A stretch of 64,000 nucleotides of DNA, from the NCBI RefSeq assembly GCF_013466985.1, contig NZ_CP059164.1, positions 372,001 through 436,000 on the forward strand, written 5' to 3'. How positions within the stretch are numbered: position 1 is the stretch's first letter; each line of letters opens with the position of its first letter. The notes below the pieces were generated by a model. The model worked only from the letters and a program-made list of their open reading frames with translations, made no database searches and was not told the origin of the DNA. Source of the stretch: Nocardioides ungokensis (lineage in GTDB: Bacteria; Actinomycetota; Actinomycetes; Propionibacteriales; Nocardioidaceae). A program made the translations under genes and the position numbers. Shown piece by piece: positions 26,292 through 35,992 of the stretch.

Positions 26292-26588
26292 TCAGTCCTC
26301 CACGGTGTGGACGCGGGCGTGCAGGACGTTGCGCTGCTGCAGGGCCGCGCGGAGCGCCCGGTGCAGGCCGTCCTCGAGGTAGTACTCGCCGCGCCACTCC
26401 ACGACATGGGCGAAGAGGTCGCCGTAGAAGGTCGAGTCCTCGTCGAGCAGCGCCGCGAGCTGGAGGGTGTCCTTGGTCGTCACGAGCTCGTCGAGGCGGA
26501 CCTGGCGCGGCGGGACCGCGGCCCACGCGCGCGAGGACATCCCGTGGTCCGGGTAGGGGCGCCCCTCGCCGACGCGCTTGAAGATCAC
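26292..26588 (-). CDS. Conserved actinobacterial protein, 98 aa (sometimes called VapB-type antitoxin)
   Basis: The sequence begins VIFKRVGEGRPYPDHGMSSR and continues VRLDELVTTKDTLQLAALL, DSTFYGDLFAHVVEWRG and EYYLEDGLHRALRAALQQR. I recognise it as a conserved actinobacterial family that usually precedes a LytR_C gene. My recollection is that it is sometimes annotated as a VapB-family antitoxin; no toxin gene is adjacent, so I do not endorse that role. GTG 26588 is chosen because the family begins at this IFKRVG block. Confidence 0.75.
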   Translation of the reverse strand: MIFKRVGEGRPYPDHGMSSRAWAAVPPRQVRLDELVTTKDTLQLAALLDEDSTFYGDLFAHVVEWRGEYYLEDGLHRALRAALQQRNVLHARVHTVED

Positions 26589-26697
26589 GCCCGTGACTAT
26601 AGCCACCGGGCGGTCTCCGGCGGAGCGGTCAGAGCCCCGCCGTACGCCGGCGACCGGCCGCCGCTGGGCAACGGCCGGTCCCCGGGGCCGGCCTGTG

Positions 26698-26871
26698 TCA
26701 GGCGGACCAGCGCACCGAGTCGTCCACGAAGTCCGCCAGGGCGTGGACCCCCCGCAGGTCCGTGCGCGCCTCCATCAACGAGGTGAGGGCGTGGGAGTGG
26801 CGGTTGCGCAGCTGGGTGCGCACCTCCCGCGTGCGGTCGACGTCCTGCTCCATCGAGGTAGTGCTCTCCAT
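26698..26871 (-). CDS. Small hypothetical protein, 57 aa
   Basis: A short, charged, probably helical protein (MEQDVDRTREVRTQLRNRHS then SLMEARTDLRGVHALADFVD). AGGAGGACGAG directly before ATG 26871 is a strong ribosome site, which is the main reason to accept it. I recognise no family. It lies between the LytR_C pair and eccC, transcribed in the same direction. Confidence 0.6.
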   Translation of the reverse strand: MESTTSMEQDVDRTREVRTQLRNRHSHALTSLMEARTDLRGVHALADFVDDSVRWSA

Positions 26872-27021
26872 CTCGTCCTCCTGACCTGGTGATCCCCTTG
26901 GAGGCACCAGCCTGCGGGGTCCAGATCGCCGGGAGGTTGACCACGCGTTACAGCCACGTCAAGAGACCGGCTCGAGGTGTGAGGTGCGGCATGTCGGCGA
27001 CGGCCGCCCGCTCTGCGTGGG

Positions 27022-30000
27022 TCACGGCGCAGGGTCGGTCCAGGCCATCTGCACGACCTCGGTGCCGCGGTTGCGCGTGACCAGCCGGCCACGGCCGGGC
27101 GGGGCCGGCTGCGGCTTCTGGTTCCCGACCAGCGGGCCCTCGTCGGGGCTGCCGGAGAGCAGGAGGCCCGGCGCCGCCAGGTCGCGCATCGACTGGAGCA
27201 CCGGCTCGTAGATCGCCCGCGAGGCGCCCCCGGAGCGTCGCGCCACCGCGAGGTGCAGGCCGACGTCGCGGGCCTGTGCCATCAGCGGCTGCAGGGTCTG
27301 CACCGGCGAGCCCTGCTGGGTCGCCACCAGGTCGTAGTCGTCCACCACCACGAACACCTCGGCCCCCTGCCACCACGCGCGGTTGCGCAGCTGGCCGGGC
27401 GTCACGTCGGGCCCGGGGAGCCGGCCCTCCAGGTAGGTCGCGAGGTCGCGGACCGCCGGTCGGGCCTGGGACGCCGAGGTCAGGTAGTGGAGCAGGTAGT
27501 CGTCCGGCACCTCGCCGAGCAGCGAGCGCCGGTAGTCGACCACGACGATCTGGGCCTCCTGCGGGGTCCGCGTGCGCATGACCTCCCGCAGGAGGGCCCG
27601 CAGCACAGCGCTCTTGCCGGCCTGTCCGTCGCCGAGGACCAGCAGGTGCGGCTCGGCGTCGGCGTCCAGCGCGACCGGGGCCAGCTCCCGCTCGTCGACC
27701 CCGAGCAGGAGCCGCCGGTCGCCCTCCCGGGGTGCGGTCAGCCGGCGAACGTCGTCGAGGTCGATGCGCGCGGCAGCAGCCGGAGCTTGGGTCCGTCGGG
27801 GCCGCGCCACGCCGCGGCGACGCGCTCGACCAGGTCGTCGACGCCGTCCCCGAGCGTCGACGCGTCCGCCGCCCCGTCGATGCGGGGCAGGGCCGCGAGG
27901 AAGTGCCGGCCCCCCGGCACCAGGCCGCGGCCGGGGCGTCCACGCGGCACTTGCGCCGCGACCCGACGGTCGATCTCGGAGTCCATCGGGTCGCCGAGCC
28001 GCAGCTCGAGGCGCGTCCCGAAGAGGTCCCGGGTCGCGGCCCGGAAGTCCGACCACCGGGTCGCGCCGGCGACGACGTGGAGGCCGAAGGTGAGGCCTCG
28101 CGTGGCGAGCTGCTGCAGCTCGGTCTCGAGGTCGTCGAACTCCGCGCGCAGGGTGCTCCACCCGTCCACGACGAGGAACACGTCGCCGTACCCGTCGTCC
28201 ACGCGGCCGGCCGCCCGACGCGACCGGTAGGTCTCGATGGAGTCGATCCCGTGGGCGCGGAAGCAGGCCTCGCGGCGGTCGACGACACCGCGGACCTCGG
28301 CGACGATGCGGCGTACGACGTCGGGCTCGGACCTGGCGCCGACCCCCGCGACGTGGGGCAGCCGCGCCAGCGGCGCGAAGGTGCCGCCCCCGAAGTCGAG
28401 GACGAAGAACTGTGCCTCCAGCGGCGTGGTGGTGAGCGACGTGCTGGTCACGATCGTGCGCAGCATCGTGCTCTTGCCGCAGCGCGGGCCGCCGACGACG
28501 GCGACGTGGCCGTCGAGGTCGACCGTCAGCGTGTCGCGCCGCTGCTCGCGCGGCAGGTCGACGGTGCCGACCGGGACCACCAGGCCACCGCGCTCGAGCC
28601 AGCGCGGCGAGACCAGGCCCAGGCGTGGGTCCTCGTCCAGGCCGGCCATGAGCCCGTCGAGCGTGTCGGGCGCCTCTAGCGGGGGCAGCCACACCCGGTG
28701 GGCGGCGGGGCCGTGCCCCGCCAGGCGGCTCACGGCGACCTCGAGCAGCGACCGCTGGTCGCCCGGGCCGGCGGCCGGGACGGGCACGGGCCGGGACTCC
28801 GGCTCGGCGGGACCCGGCCCGTGCACCTCGGCGACCGTGAACGGCAGGATGCCCGGCGGGTCGCCGCGCTCGTCGCGACGCGCCCGCACCCGGTCCGCCG
28901 CGGGACCGGACACGTAGGCGGCCTCGAAGCGAAGCATCGTGGCGGGGTCGGGCCTGAGGTAGCCCAGTCCGGGTACCGCTGGCAGCTCGTAGGCGTCGGG
29001 GACGCCCAGCACCGAGCGTGACTCGGCGGCGCTGAAGGTGCGCAGGCCGATCCGGTAGGACAGGTGCGACTCGAGGCCGCGGAGACGGCCCTCCTCGAGC
29101 CGCTGCGACGCGAGCAGGAGGTGGAGCCCGAGGGACCTGCCGAGGCGCCCGATCGCGACGAAGAGGTCGATGAACTCAGGCTTGGCCGACAGCATCTCGG
29201 AGAACTCGTCGACCACGATGAACAGCGCAGGGAGGGGGGCCAGGTCCTCGCCCGCCGCCCGGGCCCTCTCGTAGTCGCGGACCGACGCGAGGTTCCCGGC
29301 GTCGCGGAGCAGCTCCTGGCGGCGCACCATCTCGCCCGACAGTGCGTCCTGCATGCGGTCGACGAGCGTGAGGTCCTGGGCCAGGTTGGTGATGACCGCC
29401 GAGACGTGCGGCACCTGCGCCATCCCGGCGAAGGTGGCGCCACCCTTGAAGTCGACCAGCACCATGTTCAGCTGCTCGGGCGAGTGGGTCAGCGCCAGCC
29501 CGAGGACCAGGGTGCGCAGGAGCTCCGACTTGCCGGAGCCCGTCGCGCCGACGACCAGGCCGTGCGGGCCCATGCCCTGCTGGGCGGACTCCTTGAGGTC
29601 GAGGTGGACCACCGAGCCACCCTCGCCGAGGCCGATCGGCACCCGCAGCCGGTCGCGAGCCGGCCGCGGCCGCCAAGCGGTGGCCGGGTCGAGGGAGCCG
29701 ACGTCGCCGAGACCGAGCAGCTCCATCGCGTCCGAGGGGCCGGTGCTCGCACTGCCTTCGACCCGGCCGAGGCCGGTCGTGTGGAGCGGGGTCAGCCGGC
29801 GTGCCAAGGCCTCGGCCGTGGCAAGGTCGCACCGGTCGGCCCGCCCGCGCACGGTCTCCTCGCGCAGCCGCAGCGCCTGCATCGGGTGGCGACCGTCCGC
29901 CGCGGCCTCGTCGTCGAGCAGGAGGCGCAGCCGGCTCCCGTCGTCGAGCTCGTTCCAGCTGACCGGCAGGTCGAGGACGGTGACGCCGTCCCGGCCCTCG

Positions 30001-30992
30001 GGTGGTACGACGGGGTTCCCGGGCGGGAGCGGCATCCCGTCGGTGACCAGCAGCACGTGCGGTGGCCCGGGTCGCTCGTCAGCGCCCGTGCGGGGGCCGT
30101 CGTCGAGACCGGGCGGGAGCAGCGCGGCCAGGTCGGTGAGCGAGCTGGACACCATCCGTCTCGGCCCTACCGCGTCGGAGCGGCGGCGGCTCAGGGCGTG
30201 CGGCAACCACTTGACCCAGTCCCAGCGGACCAGGTCCTGCTCCGGGCAGAGCACGGCGACCACGAGGTGCTCGGGCGAGTGGGACCCGGTGGCCGAGCAG
30301 AGCAGGGCGCGGGCCAGGGACCGTGCCGGTTCCTCGGGTCCGCAGACCTCGACTCGCATGAAGGCGCGCAGGTCGAGGGTGGTCGGGAGGTCGGGCTGCA
30401 CCCGGTGCACGGCGAGCAGGCGGTGGAGTGCGGTGGCGCAGGCCGGGTCGGCCCGGTCGGGCGACGCGTCCTCCGGCGCGACCAGCTCGAGGGCGAGCGG
30501 CTGCGTGCACAGGCCGAAGCGAACGTGCAGGAAGTGGTCGTCGGAGCTGTCACGCTCCCACACCCGGGAGCGCTCCTCGGCCAGCGCCGGCAGGGCGTCG
30601 GGGTCCGGGTGGTGCCAGGTCAGCGCCCGACGCTGCTGGTCGGCCGCCCGGCGCGCGAGGTCGCGGACTCCCGCCAGGTAGCCGAGGTACTCGGTGCGAG
30701 GCCCGGCGACCTGCCGGGCGCGCTGCCGGCGCTGCCGGTCCAGCTGCACGAGGACGAAGCTGACCGTGGCGAGCAGGAAGCCACCGGCGGTGACGTAGCT
30801 GCGGCCGTCGGCGCCTCCGCTCGCCGTCGCCATCACGACGATCGACCCGAGGCTGCCGAGCATGGGGATCGCGTTCAGCAGCACGCCGCCGGCCCCCTCG
30901 CCGGCCTCGAGCCGCGGCGGTGCCTGGAGGTCGACCCGGCCGGCCGGCACCTCGGGCGCGTCCGGCCGCGTCCCGCGCAACCTCGTGCCCAC
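27022..30992 (-). CDS. eccC: Type VII secretion ATPase EccC (frameshifted near its 3' end)
   Basis: This is the motor of the ESX system, about 1323 residues after correction. Two transmembrane segments lie near the N-terminus (LLNAIPMLGSLGSIVVMA, TAGGFLLATVSFVLVQL). Three FtsK/SpoIIIE-type ATPase domains follow with P-loops GATGSGKSE (about residue 480), GGPRCGKST (about 835) and GDGQAGKSA (about 1120). The first 1085 or so residues are one frame. A missing base in the GC run near 27766-27774 moves the third domain to the next frame (ARIDLDDVRRLTAPREGDRR). GTG 30992 is the likely start. It is divergent from the two WXG100 genes across a 219-base intergenic region likely to hold both promoters. 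Confidence 0.9.
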
Positions 30993-31211
30993 GACGCCCC
31001 TCTCGTCCGTTCGTGGCCCGATGTTAGGCACGCTGGCCGGCTCCCGGAGGCCGTCGACCGCGGCGCCTGTGGAGAACCCGGCCCTCCTTTCGCCCCTGTG
31101 GAAACCGATCAACCCCGACGCGCCGGAAGTGCTTCAGTGACAGGGCGTCGCAGGGGCGGCGCCACGGGGATCCCGGGGCGGTGGCCCGCCACGGTGAGGA
31201 GAGGAAGGCAC

Positions 31212-31532
31212 ATGTCGAACAGCGCTCCCGAGATGGGACAGGGCGAGCGGACGCTGTCCCGGGCTGCGGGGATGGTGGCGGAGGCCAAGCAGGACTTCGA
31301 CGGGTTCAGCCGCAGGCTCGACGGCCAGATCGCCGGGCTGCGGGGCGCGTGGTGCGGCGCCGGGGGCACGGCGTTCTTCGCGCTGCACCAGGCCTGGACC
31401 GAGAGGCAGCGCGTGATCACCGGCGCCCTCGACGAGTTCGAGGCGTCCCTGCGGTCCACCGAGCGGGACAACACCCACACCGACCAGACCCAGGCCGCCG
31501 GCTACCAGCGCACCGCCGGCCGCCTCGGCTGA
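31212..31532 (+). CDS. WXG100-family type VII secretion protein A, 106 aa
   Basis: This ESAT-6/CFP-10-like small helical protein has the W-x-G turn as AWCGAGG (about residue 47) between two helices (TLSRAAGMVAEAKQDFDGF and ERQRVITGALDEFEASL). GAGGAAGG precedes ATG 31212. It is the first of two tandem WXG100 genes and probably forms a heterodimer with the next. No C-terminal YxxxD/E signal is present in this one. Confidence 0.85.
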   Translation: MSNSAPEMGQGERTLSRAAGMVAEAKQDFDGFSRRLDGQIAGLRGAWCGAGGTAFFALHQAWTERQRVITGALDEFEASLRSTERDNTHTDQTQAAGYQRTAGRLG

Positions 31533-31561
31533 CCACCGACGAGGACCGAGGAGACACAGCC

Positions 31562-31858
31562 ATGACGCTCGACGCACTTCGCGTCAACCATGCCGGGCTC
31601 GACACCGCGGCGCAGGACATGTGCCGCACGGTCCGGGAGATCGACGAACGGATGGGCCGGCTCGAGCAGGAGGTGGCGCCCCTGCGCAGCGACTGGACCG
31701 GGAGCGCCCAGCAGGCCTACGGCGTCGCCAAGTCCAGGTGGGACAGGGCGATCGAGGAGATGCGTGATCTCCTCGACGAGACGAGCAGGACCGTCCAGCA
31801 GTCCAACGCCGACTACCGCGCCGCGGACCTGCGCGGCGCGGCGTCCTTCGGCGGGTGA
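31562..31858 (+). CDS. WXG100-family type VII secretion protein B with YxxxD signal, 98 aa
   Basis: The second WXG100 protein has the turn SDWTGSAQQAY (about residues 43-53) and a C-terminal YRAAD (in NADYRAADLRG), which fits the general type VII secretion signal YxxxD/E. This arrangement, with only one partner of the pair carrying the signal, matches ESX heterodimers. GAGGAGACAC precedes the ATG. Its stop overlaps the eccD start as GTGA. Confidence 0.88.
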   Translation: MTLDALRVNHAGLDTAAQDMCRTVREIDERMGRLEQEVAPLRSDWTGSAQQAYGVAKSRWDRAIEEMRDLLDETSRTVQQSNADYRAADLRGAASFGG

Positions 31859-33234
31859 GCCAGCCGCCCGGCGGCGCCTCGACCCTGCTGCGCGTCACCG
31901 TCGCGTCCGGCACCCGCCGGGTCGACCTCGCGCTCCCGGGCGTCGTCCCGCTGGCCGAGCTGGTGCCCGACCTGGCCCGCAGCGTCGGACTGCTCGACGC
32001 CGCCACGGTGGCCGGCGGCTACCGCGTGGTCACGCCCGGTGGTCGCGAGCTGTCGGGCGACTCGGGACTGGTCGTCCAGGGCATCGAGGACGGCGGCCTG
32101 CTCACCCTCGCCGCCGGCGTCGACGACCCCGCGCCGCGGGTTTACGACGACGTGGTCGAGGCGATGTCCGACGTCGTGCTGCACGACCTCAGGGGCTGGG
32201 ATGCAGCCGCGGGGCGGCGTACCGCCCTGACGGCCGCGGGCCTGCTCCTCCTCGGCGGCGCCGTCGCCCTGGTGGTCCAGCGGGGGTCGCCGCTCGCCGC
32301 GGCGGCCGCGGCGGTGGCGGCGATCTCGCTGCTGGTCGGCGCGGTCGTGCTCTCCCGCCTCGGGGACGAGACCGCGGTCCCCGTCGGGATGAGCTGGCTG
32401 GCGTCGGGCTACGCCGGAGTCGCCGGCCTGGTGCCGACGACCCACGACCGCTTCCCCGGCCTCGCGATCGCCGGCGCCGGCGCCGGGGCGCTCGTGGCGG
32501 GACTGGTCGCGCTGCTCGGACTGGGTGCGGGGCGGGTCCTCGCGATCCCACCCGCGGGGGTGGGAGCCGTCCTCCTGGCCGCCGGGCTCGTGATGCGGGC
32601 GACCGCGTTCGACCCCGCGGTCGTGCTGGTCACCGCCCTGGTCCTGGTGGCCATGGCGGGCAGCGTGTTCCCGTGGCTGGCCCTGGGCGCCACGGGGGCC
32701 ACCGCCGGCCGGCACAGCGCGGTCGCACCGGTCACGACCGCGGCCGCGGAGATCGACCCGGCCCGGGTGCGCGCAGACGCCCGCCTGGCCCACCAGGTCC
32801 TCGTGTCCCTGTCGGCGACGGTGGGCCTGCTGCTGGTCCTGCTGGCGCCGGCCGCCGTCTCGCTGGGGCTCGCCGGCAGCGCGCTCGCGGTGCTGGTGGC
32901 CCTGGTCACGATGCTGCGCACCCGGCAGTACCACGCCCACGCGGCCGTTCTCGTCGGCCTGTCGTCCGGGGTCCTCGGCCTGGTCTCGGTGGTGACCTCG
33001 CTGCTGATGGGGCACGTCGGCTGGCGACCGGCCACGGCCGTCGCGCTCGTCACCCTCGGCGGCGTGCTGCTGCTCGTCACGCTGATGCGGTCGGCCCCGA
33101 CCGAGCGGGCCGACCCGCCTCGCCGGTCGGATCGTCGCGGCCGCGCCGGCGACCTCGCGGAGACGGTGGCCCTGGTCTCGCTGCTGCCGCTCCTCGTGGT
33201 GGCCGGCGGTCTCCTCACGGCGATCCGGGGCTGA
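31855..33234 (+). CDS. eccD: Type VII secretion integral membrane protein EccD
   Basis: This is the membrane pore component. A YukD/ubiquitin-like N-terminal domain (about residues 10-90, LLRVTVASGTRRVDLALPG, VVQGIEDGGLLTL) is followed by about eleven transmembrane helices from residue 120 to the C-terminus. The 459-residue length is slightly short of the roughly 500 usual for mycobacterial EccD. GTG 31855 overlaps the WXG100 stop, coupling substrate and channel genes. Confidence 0.85.
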   Translation: MSQPPGGASTLLRVTVASGTRRVDLALPGVVPLAELVPDLARSVGLLDAATVAGGYRVVTPGGRELSGDSGLVVQGIEDGGLLTLAAGVDDPAPRVYDDVVEAMSDVVLHDLRGWDAAAGRRTALTAAGLLLLGGAVALVVQRGSPLAAAAAAVAAISLLVGAVVLSRLGDETAVPVGMSWLASGYAGVAGLVPTTHDRFPGLAIAGAGAGALVAGLVALLGLGAGRVLAIPPAGVGAVLLAAGLVMRATAFDPAVVLVTALVLVAMAGSVFPWLALGATGATAGRHSAVAPVTTAAAEIDPARVRADARLAHQVLVSLSATVGLLLVLLAPAAVSLGLAGSALAVLVALVTMLRTRQYHAHAAVLVGLSSGVLGLVSVVTSLLMGHVGWRPATAVALVTLGGVLLLVTLMRSAPTERADPPRRSDRRGRAGDLAETVALVSLLPLLVVAGGLLTAIRG

Positions 33235-33237
33235 GTC

Positions 33238-34677
33238 GTGGCCACCGGGCGCGACCTCGCCGAGGCCCACTCCTTCGGCCGCCGGCGCCTGGTGACCGCA
33301 TTTGTCTCGGGGTCGCCCGCCGGCAGCGGGGTCGAGCCTCTCCGCGCCGGTCGCACCCTGGCCGGAGGCGCGGCCCTGGCGGTGCTGCTCGTCGCGGGAG
33401 CTGCCATCGCAGGCATGCTGTCGCCGAGAGACCCGGCCGGGTGGACCGAGCCGGGCCTCGTCGTCTCGCGGGAGACCGGAGCGGCCTACGTGATCCTCGA
33501 GCGGAGTGACCACCCGGTGCTGCGACCGGTCGACAACATCACCTCCGCACGCCTGGCCCTCGACACCGGGGTCGGGTCCTCGCCGCGCATCGTCTCCCAG
33601 CGGAGCATCGACGCCCAGACGGTCGGCGCCGACCTCGGGATCCCCGGCGCGCCGGCGAGCCTGCCCGCCCCCTCGCGGCTGGTCCGGGACGGCTGGACGG
33701 CGTGCACTGCCGATCGGGAAGGCCTGCGAGTCGCGGTCCCCGGGGAGGCCGCCGTGCGGGACGTGCCCCAGGGCGGCTTCGTGGTCGAGAGCGAGGGCGC
33801 CTACTACCTGGTCGCGGAGGCGGTGGACGGGGCCGGCACCTCACTGGGTGCCCATCGCTACGCGCTGCCGCCGAGCACCGGACGCGGCGGGGACGACCAG
33901 GACAACCTGCTCGACGCGCTCGGGCTGCCGTCCCGCTCCAGCGCCGCCCGGGTGCCGGGGGAGTGGCTGCGGCTCTTCCCCGACGGTGGCGACCTGGACT
34001 GGGCGTCGTTCCGGGTCCGCGGGTTCGGCGACCGGGTGCCGCGGGCGGGCACGCTGGGCCTGCCGGCGGACGCCCGCGTGGGCGACGTGCTGACCACCGG
34101 CTCCGAGTCCCTGCTGCTGACCGGGAGGGCCGTCGTCGAGCTGAACGACTTCGCGCTGGCGGTCTACCGCAACGGGCCGACCCCCATGGGGAGGCTCGGG
34201 GAGGCGCCGCGCCGAGGTGGCGAGCCGGTCGAGTTCCGCGTCGACGGGCCGCCGCACATCGGCCGCGCCGGTCCGGCGTACGCCGCCGCGCGCTGGCCCG
34301 CCGGCCGCTTGCACGACCCCGGCGGCGACCACTGCGCCGTGCTCGACGCGACCTGCGGCGCCGCCCCAACGGTCCGGATCGCCACCGACGCCACCGGTGA
34401 CGCGTCGCCGACCACCCTGCGCGCGGGCGACCGCGAGGTCGCCGTCCAGCCGGGCCGCGGCGCCTACGTCCTCACCGGGGACTGGTCCCACATCGACCGG
34501 GGCCGACCGTTCGTCGTCGATGCGCAGGGCCGGAGCCACCGGCTGGTGGGGCCGGACGCCGCGGACCGGCTGGGCTACGCCCACTACCCCGTCGCCGTCG
34601 TCCCCGGCTCCTGGGTGGAGCTGTTCGACAGGGGCGTGCGCCTCTCGGTCGACGACGCCCTGCGGTCCGGGCGCTGA
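33238..34677 (+). CDS. eccB: Type VII secretion protein EccB
   Basis: The 479-residue protein has a short cytoplasmic N-terminus (FGRRRLVTAFVSG), one transmembrane segment (LAGGAALAVLLVAGAAIAGML) and a large periplasmic repeat domain of EccB type (PAGWTEPGLVVSRETGAAYV, LGIPGAPASLPAPSRL, WPAGRLHDPGGDHCAVLD). Two cysteines near WTACTAD and HCAVLDATCG could form disulfides. It begins 4 bases after eccD and ends the operon; no mycosin or EccE gene follows. Confidence 0.88.
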   Translation: MATGRDLAEAHSFGRRRLVTAFVSGSPAGSGVEPLRAGRTLAGGAALAVLLVAGAAIAGMLSPRDPAGWTEPGLVVSRETGAAYVILERSDHPVLRPVDNITSARLALDTGVGSSPRIVSQRSIDAQTVGADLGIPGAPASLPAPSRLVRDGWTACTADREGLRVAVPGEAAVRDVPQGGFVVESEGAYYLVAEAVDGAGTSLGAHRYALPPSTGRGGDDQDNLLDALGLPSRSSAARVPGEWLRLFPDGGDLDWASFRVRGFGDRVPRAGTLGLPADARVGDVLTTGSESLLLTGRAVVELNDFALAVYRNGPTPMGRLGEAPRRGGEPVEFRVDGPPHIGRAGPAYAAARWPAGRLHDPGGDHCAVLDATCGAAPTVRIATDATGDASPTTLRAGDREVAVQPGRGAYVLTGDWSHIDRGRPFVVDAQGRSHRLVGPDAADRLGYAHYPVAVVPGSWVELFDRGVRLSVDDALRSGR

Positions 34678-34687
34678 CTGGCCTCCC

Positions 34688-35677
34688 TCAGCCGCGCTCC
34701 GCGAACTCCCTCGCGATTGCGGCGCCGTCCGACCCGGCGGCGAGCAGCAGGCGCAGCAGGATCCTGGCCTTGTAGGGGTCCAGCAGCCCGCCGTTGACCA
34801 GCCCTCGTCGGAGCAGGTCGACCTCCGACCCGGGTGCTCCGTACGTGTGGGTCAGCACCGACCCGCCGCCCGTGCGCGACGTGAGTACGACGGGAATCCG
34901 CTCCGCCAGCGCTCCGAGCCGTGGCGCGAGCGCGGCCGGCACGTGCCCCACGCCGAACCCCGCGACGACCAGGCCGTCGTGGGTGTCCGCAAGCCCGTCC
35001 AACCGGTCCCCGTCGTCCTCGAGGGACACCACGTGCAGCGCCACGCGCCGGGCTGCGAGGCGGTCGTGGTCGGGCGCGGAGAGGGGCTGTTTCCTCAGCG
35101 GCCGCGTCAGGAGCCGGACCCGGCCCTCGATGACGTGCCCGAGAGGGCCCGCGTCGGGAGACCCGAACGTCGCCGTACTGGTGCTGTGCTGCTTGCCCAC
35201 CCACCGCGCGGCGTGGATCTCGTCGTTGAGCACGACGAGCGCTCCGAGGTCGCGGGCGTCGGGGGAGGCCGCGACCCGGGCGGCGGCGAGGAGGTTCGCG
35301 GGGCCGTCGGGCCCGGCCAGCGTGGGGTTGCGCATCGCTCCCGTCACCACGAAGGGCTCGGCGTGCGCCCACACCAGGTCGACGAGGAACGCCGTCTCCT
35401 CGAGCGTGTCGGTGCCCTGGCTGAGCACGACGCCGCGAGCGCCTGCCTCGATCGCCCGGGACGCGGCCGCCGCCACGTCGAGCACCTGCGCGAAGGTCAG
35501 CGACGCACTGGGCACGGCCTCGACGTCGTGGATCTCGAGGTCCTCGCCGAGGTCGGCCAGACCCGGCACGGCGGCCGTCAGGTCTCGTCCGGTCAGCCGG
35601 GCGACGACGCCGTCGCCGTCGGGCGCGACGCCGGCCATGGAGATCGTGCCACCGAGGGTGAAGAGCGCAACGGTCAC
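34688..35677 (-). CDS. L-asparaginase
   Basis: This 329-residue type I/II asparaginase has the nucleophile motif FTLGGTISM near the N-terminus (Thr11) and the second-Thr motif SQGTDTLEETAFLV, with VTGAMRNPTLAGPDGPANLL downstream. It hydrolyses asparagine to aspartate and ammonia. No signal peptide is present, so it is probably cytoplasmic. GTG 35677 is chosen because AAGGGT precedes it and the catalytic motif follows at once. It lies downstream of tRNA-Ser(GGA) on the same strand. Confidence 0.85.
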   Translation of the reverse strand: MTVALFTLGGTISMAGVAPDGDGVVARLTGRDLTAAVPGLADLGEDLEIHDVEAVPSASLTFAQVLDVAAAASRAIEAGARGVVLSQGTDTLEETAFLVDLVWAHAEPFVVTGAMRNPTLAGPDGPANLLAAARVAASPDARDLGALVVLNDEIHAARWVGKQHSTSTATFGSPDAGPLGHVIEGRVRLLTRPLRKQPLSAPDHDRLAARRVALHVVSLEDDGDRLDGLADTHDGLVVAGFGVGHVPAALAPRLGALAERIPVVLTSRTGGGSVLTHTYGAPGSEVDLLRRGLVNGGLLDPYKARILLRLLLAAGSDGAAIAREFAERG

Positions 35678-35708
35678 GGAACGTGACCCTTGCACACGAG
35701 GACCGCCG

Positions 35709-35762
35709 GGAGGACAGGGGATTCGACCCCTGGAGACAGGGAGTGCTGTTGACCCAACCCGC
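35709..35762 (-). pseudogene. Degenerate tRNA-Ser 3' fragment
   Basis: The segment matches the 3' half of the neighbouring tRNA-Ser(GGA). On the plus strand ggaggacaggggattcga differs from the tRNA's acceptor/T-arm region at one base in 18, and gacccaacccgc matches the anticodon-side segment. The T loop lacks one base and the variable arm region is altered, so it cannot be a functional tRNA. It lies 49 bases beyond the tRNA 3' end, just upstream of the asparaginase start. Confidence 0.65.
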
Positions 35763-35773
35763 ACCCGGAACCA

Positions 35774-35806
35774 CGAACGGCGCCGCACGTGGTGCGACGC
35801 CGTTCG
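35774..35806 (-). terminator. Hairpin downstream of tRNA-Ser(GGA)
   Basis: cgaacggcg (35774-35782) pairs exactly with cgccgttcg (35798-35806) around a 15-nt loop, 5 bases past the tRNA CCA end on the minus strand. No strong T-run follows, so termination is plausible but not certain. Confidence 0.5.
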
Positions 35807-35810
35807 GGAG

Positions 35811-35899
35811 TGGCGGAGGATAGGGGATTCGAACCCCTGAGGGCTATTAACCCAACCCGCTTTCCAAGCGAGCGCCATAGGCCACTAGGCGAATCCTCC
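35811..35899 (-). tRNA. tRNA-Ser(GGA), CCA encoded
   Basis: On the minus strand GGAGGAT (35899-35893) pairs with ATCCTCC (35821-35815). The discriminator is G and CCA is encoded at 35813-35811. The anticodon loop CTTGGAAAG contains anticodon GGA, which reads UCC/UCU serine. A long variable arm typical of tRNA-Ser is present and the T loop TTCGAAT is canonical. Confidence 0.97.
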
Positions 35900-35959
35900 G
35901 CGGAGGAGAGTACCGGTCGGTTCGCCGAGCCGTGAAATCCCCCGGGTGCGGGTGCCGTC

Positions 35960-35989
35960 TTGGTGACCGCCGAGCGGCTCCCCTACACT
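35960..35989 (+). promoter_or_regulatory. Probable promoter of the SRP RNA gene
   Basis: TTGGTG (35960-35965) and TACACT (35984-35989) are 18 bases apart, and the first paired base of the SRP RNA (35993) lies 4 bases downstream. Confidence 0.6.
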
Positions 35990-35992
35990 CGG

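Noticed and set aside
27022..27770. A separate minus-strand gene for the third EccC ATPase domain (two-gene EccCa/EccCb arrangement)
   Set aside because: No start codon or ribosome site is found at the junction, and adding one base joins the frames exactly in the middle of a coding segment.
35709..35762. A second functional tRNA-Ser
   Set aside because: The T loop is one base short, the variable arm is changed, and no D arm or 5' acceptor strand is present.
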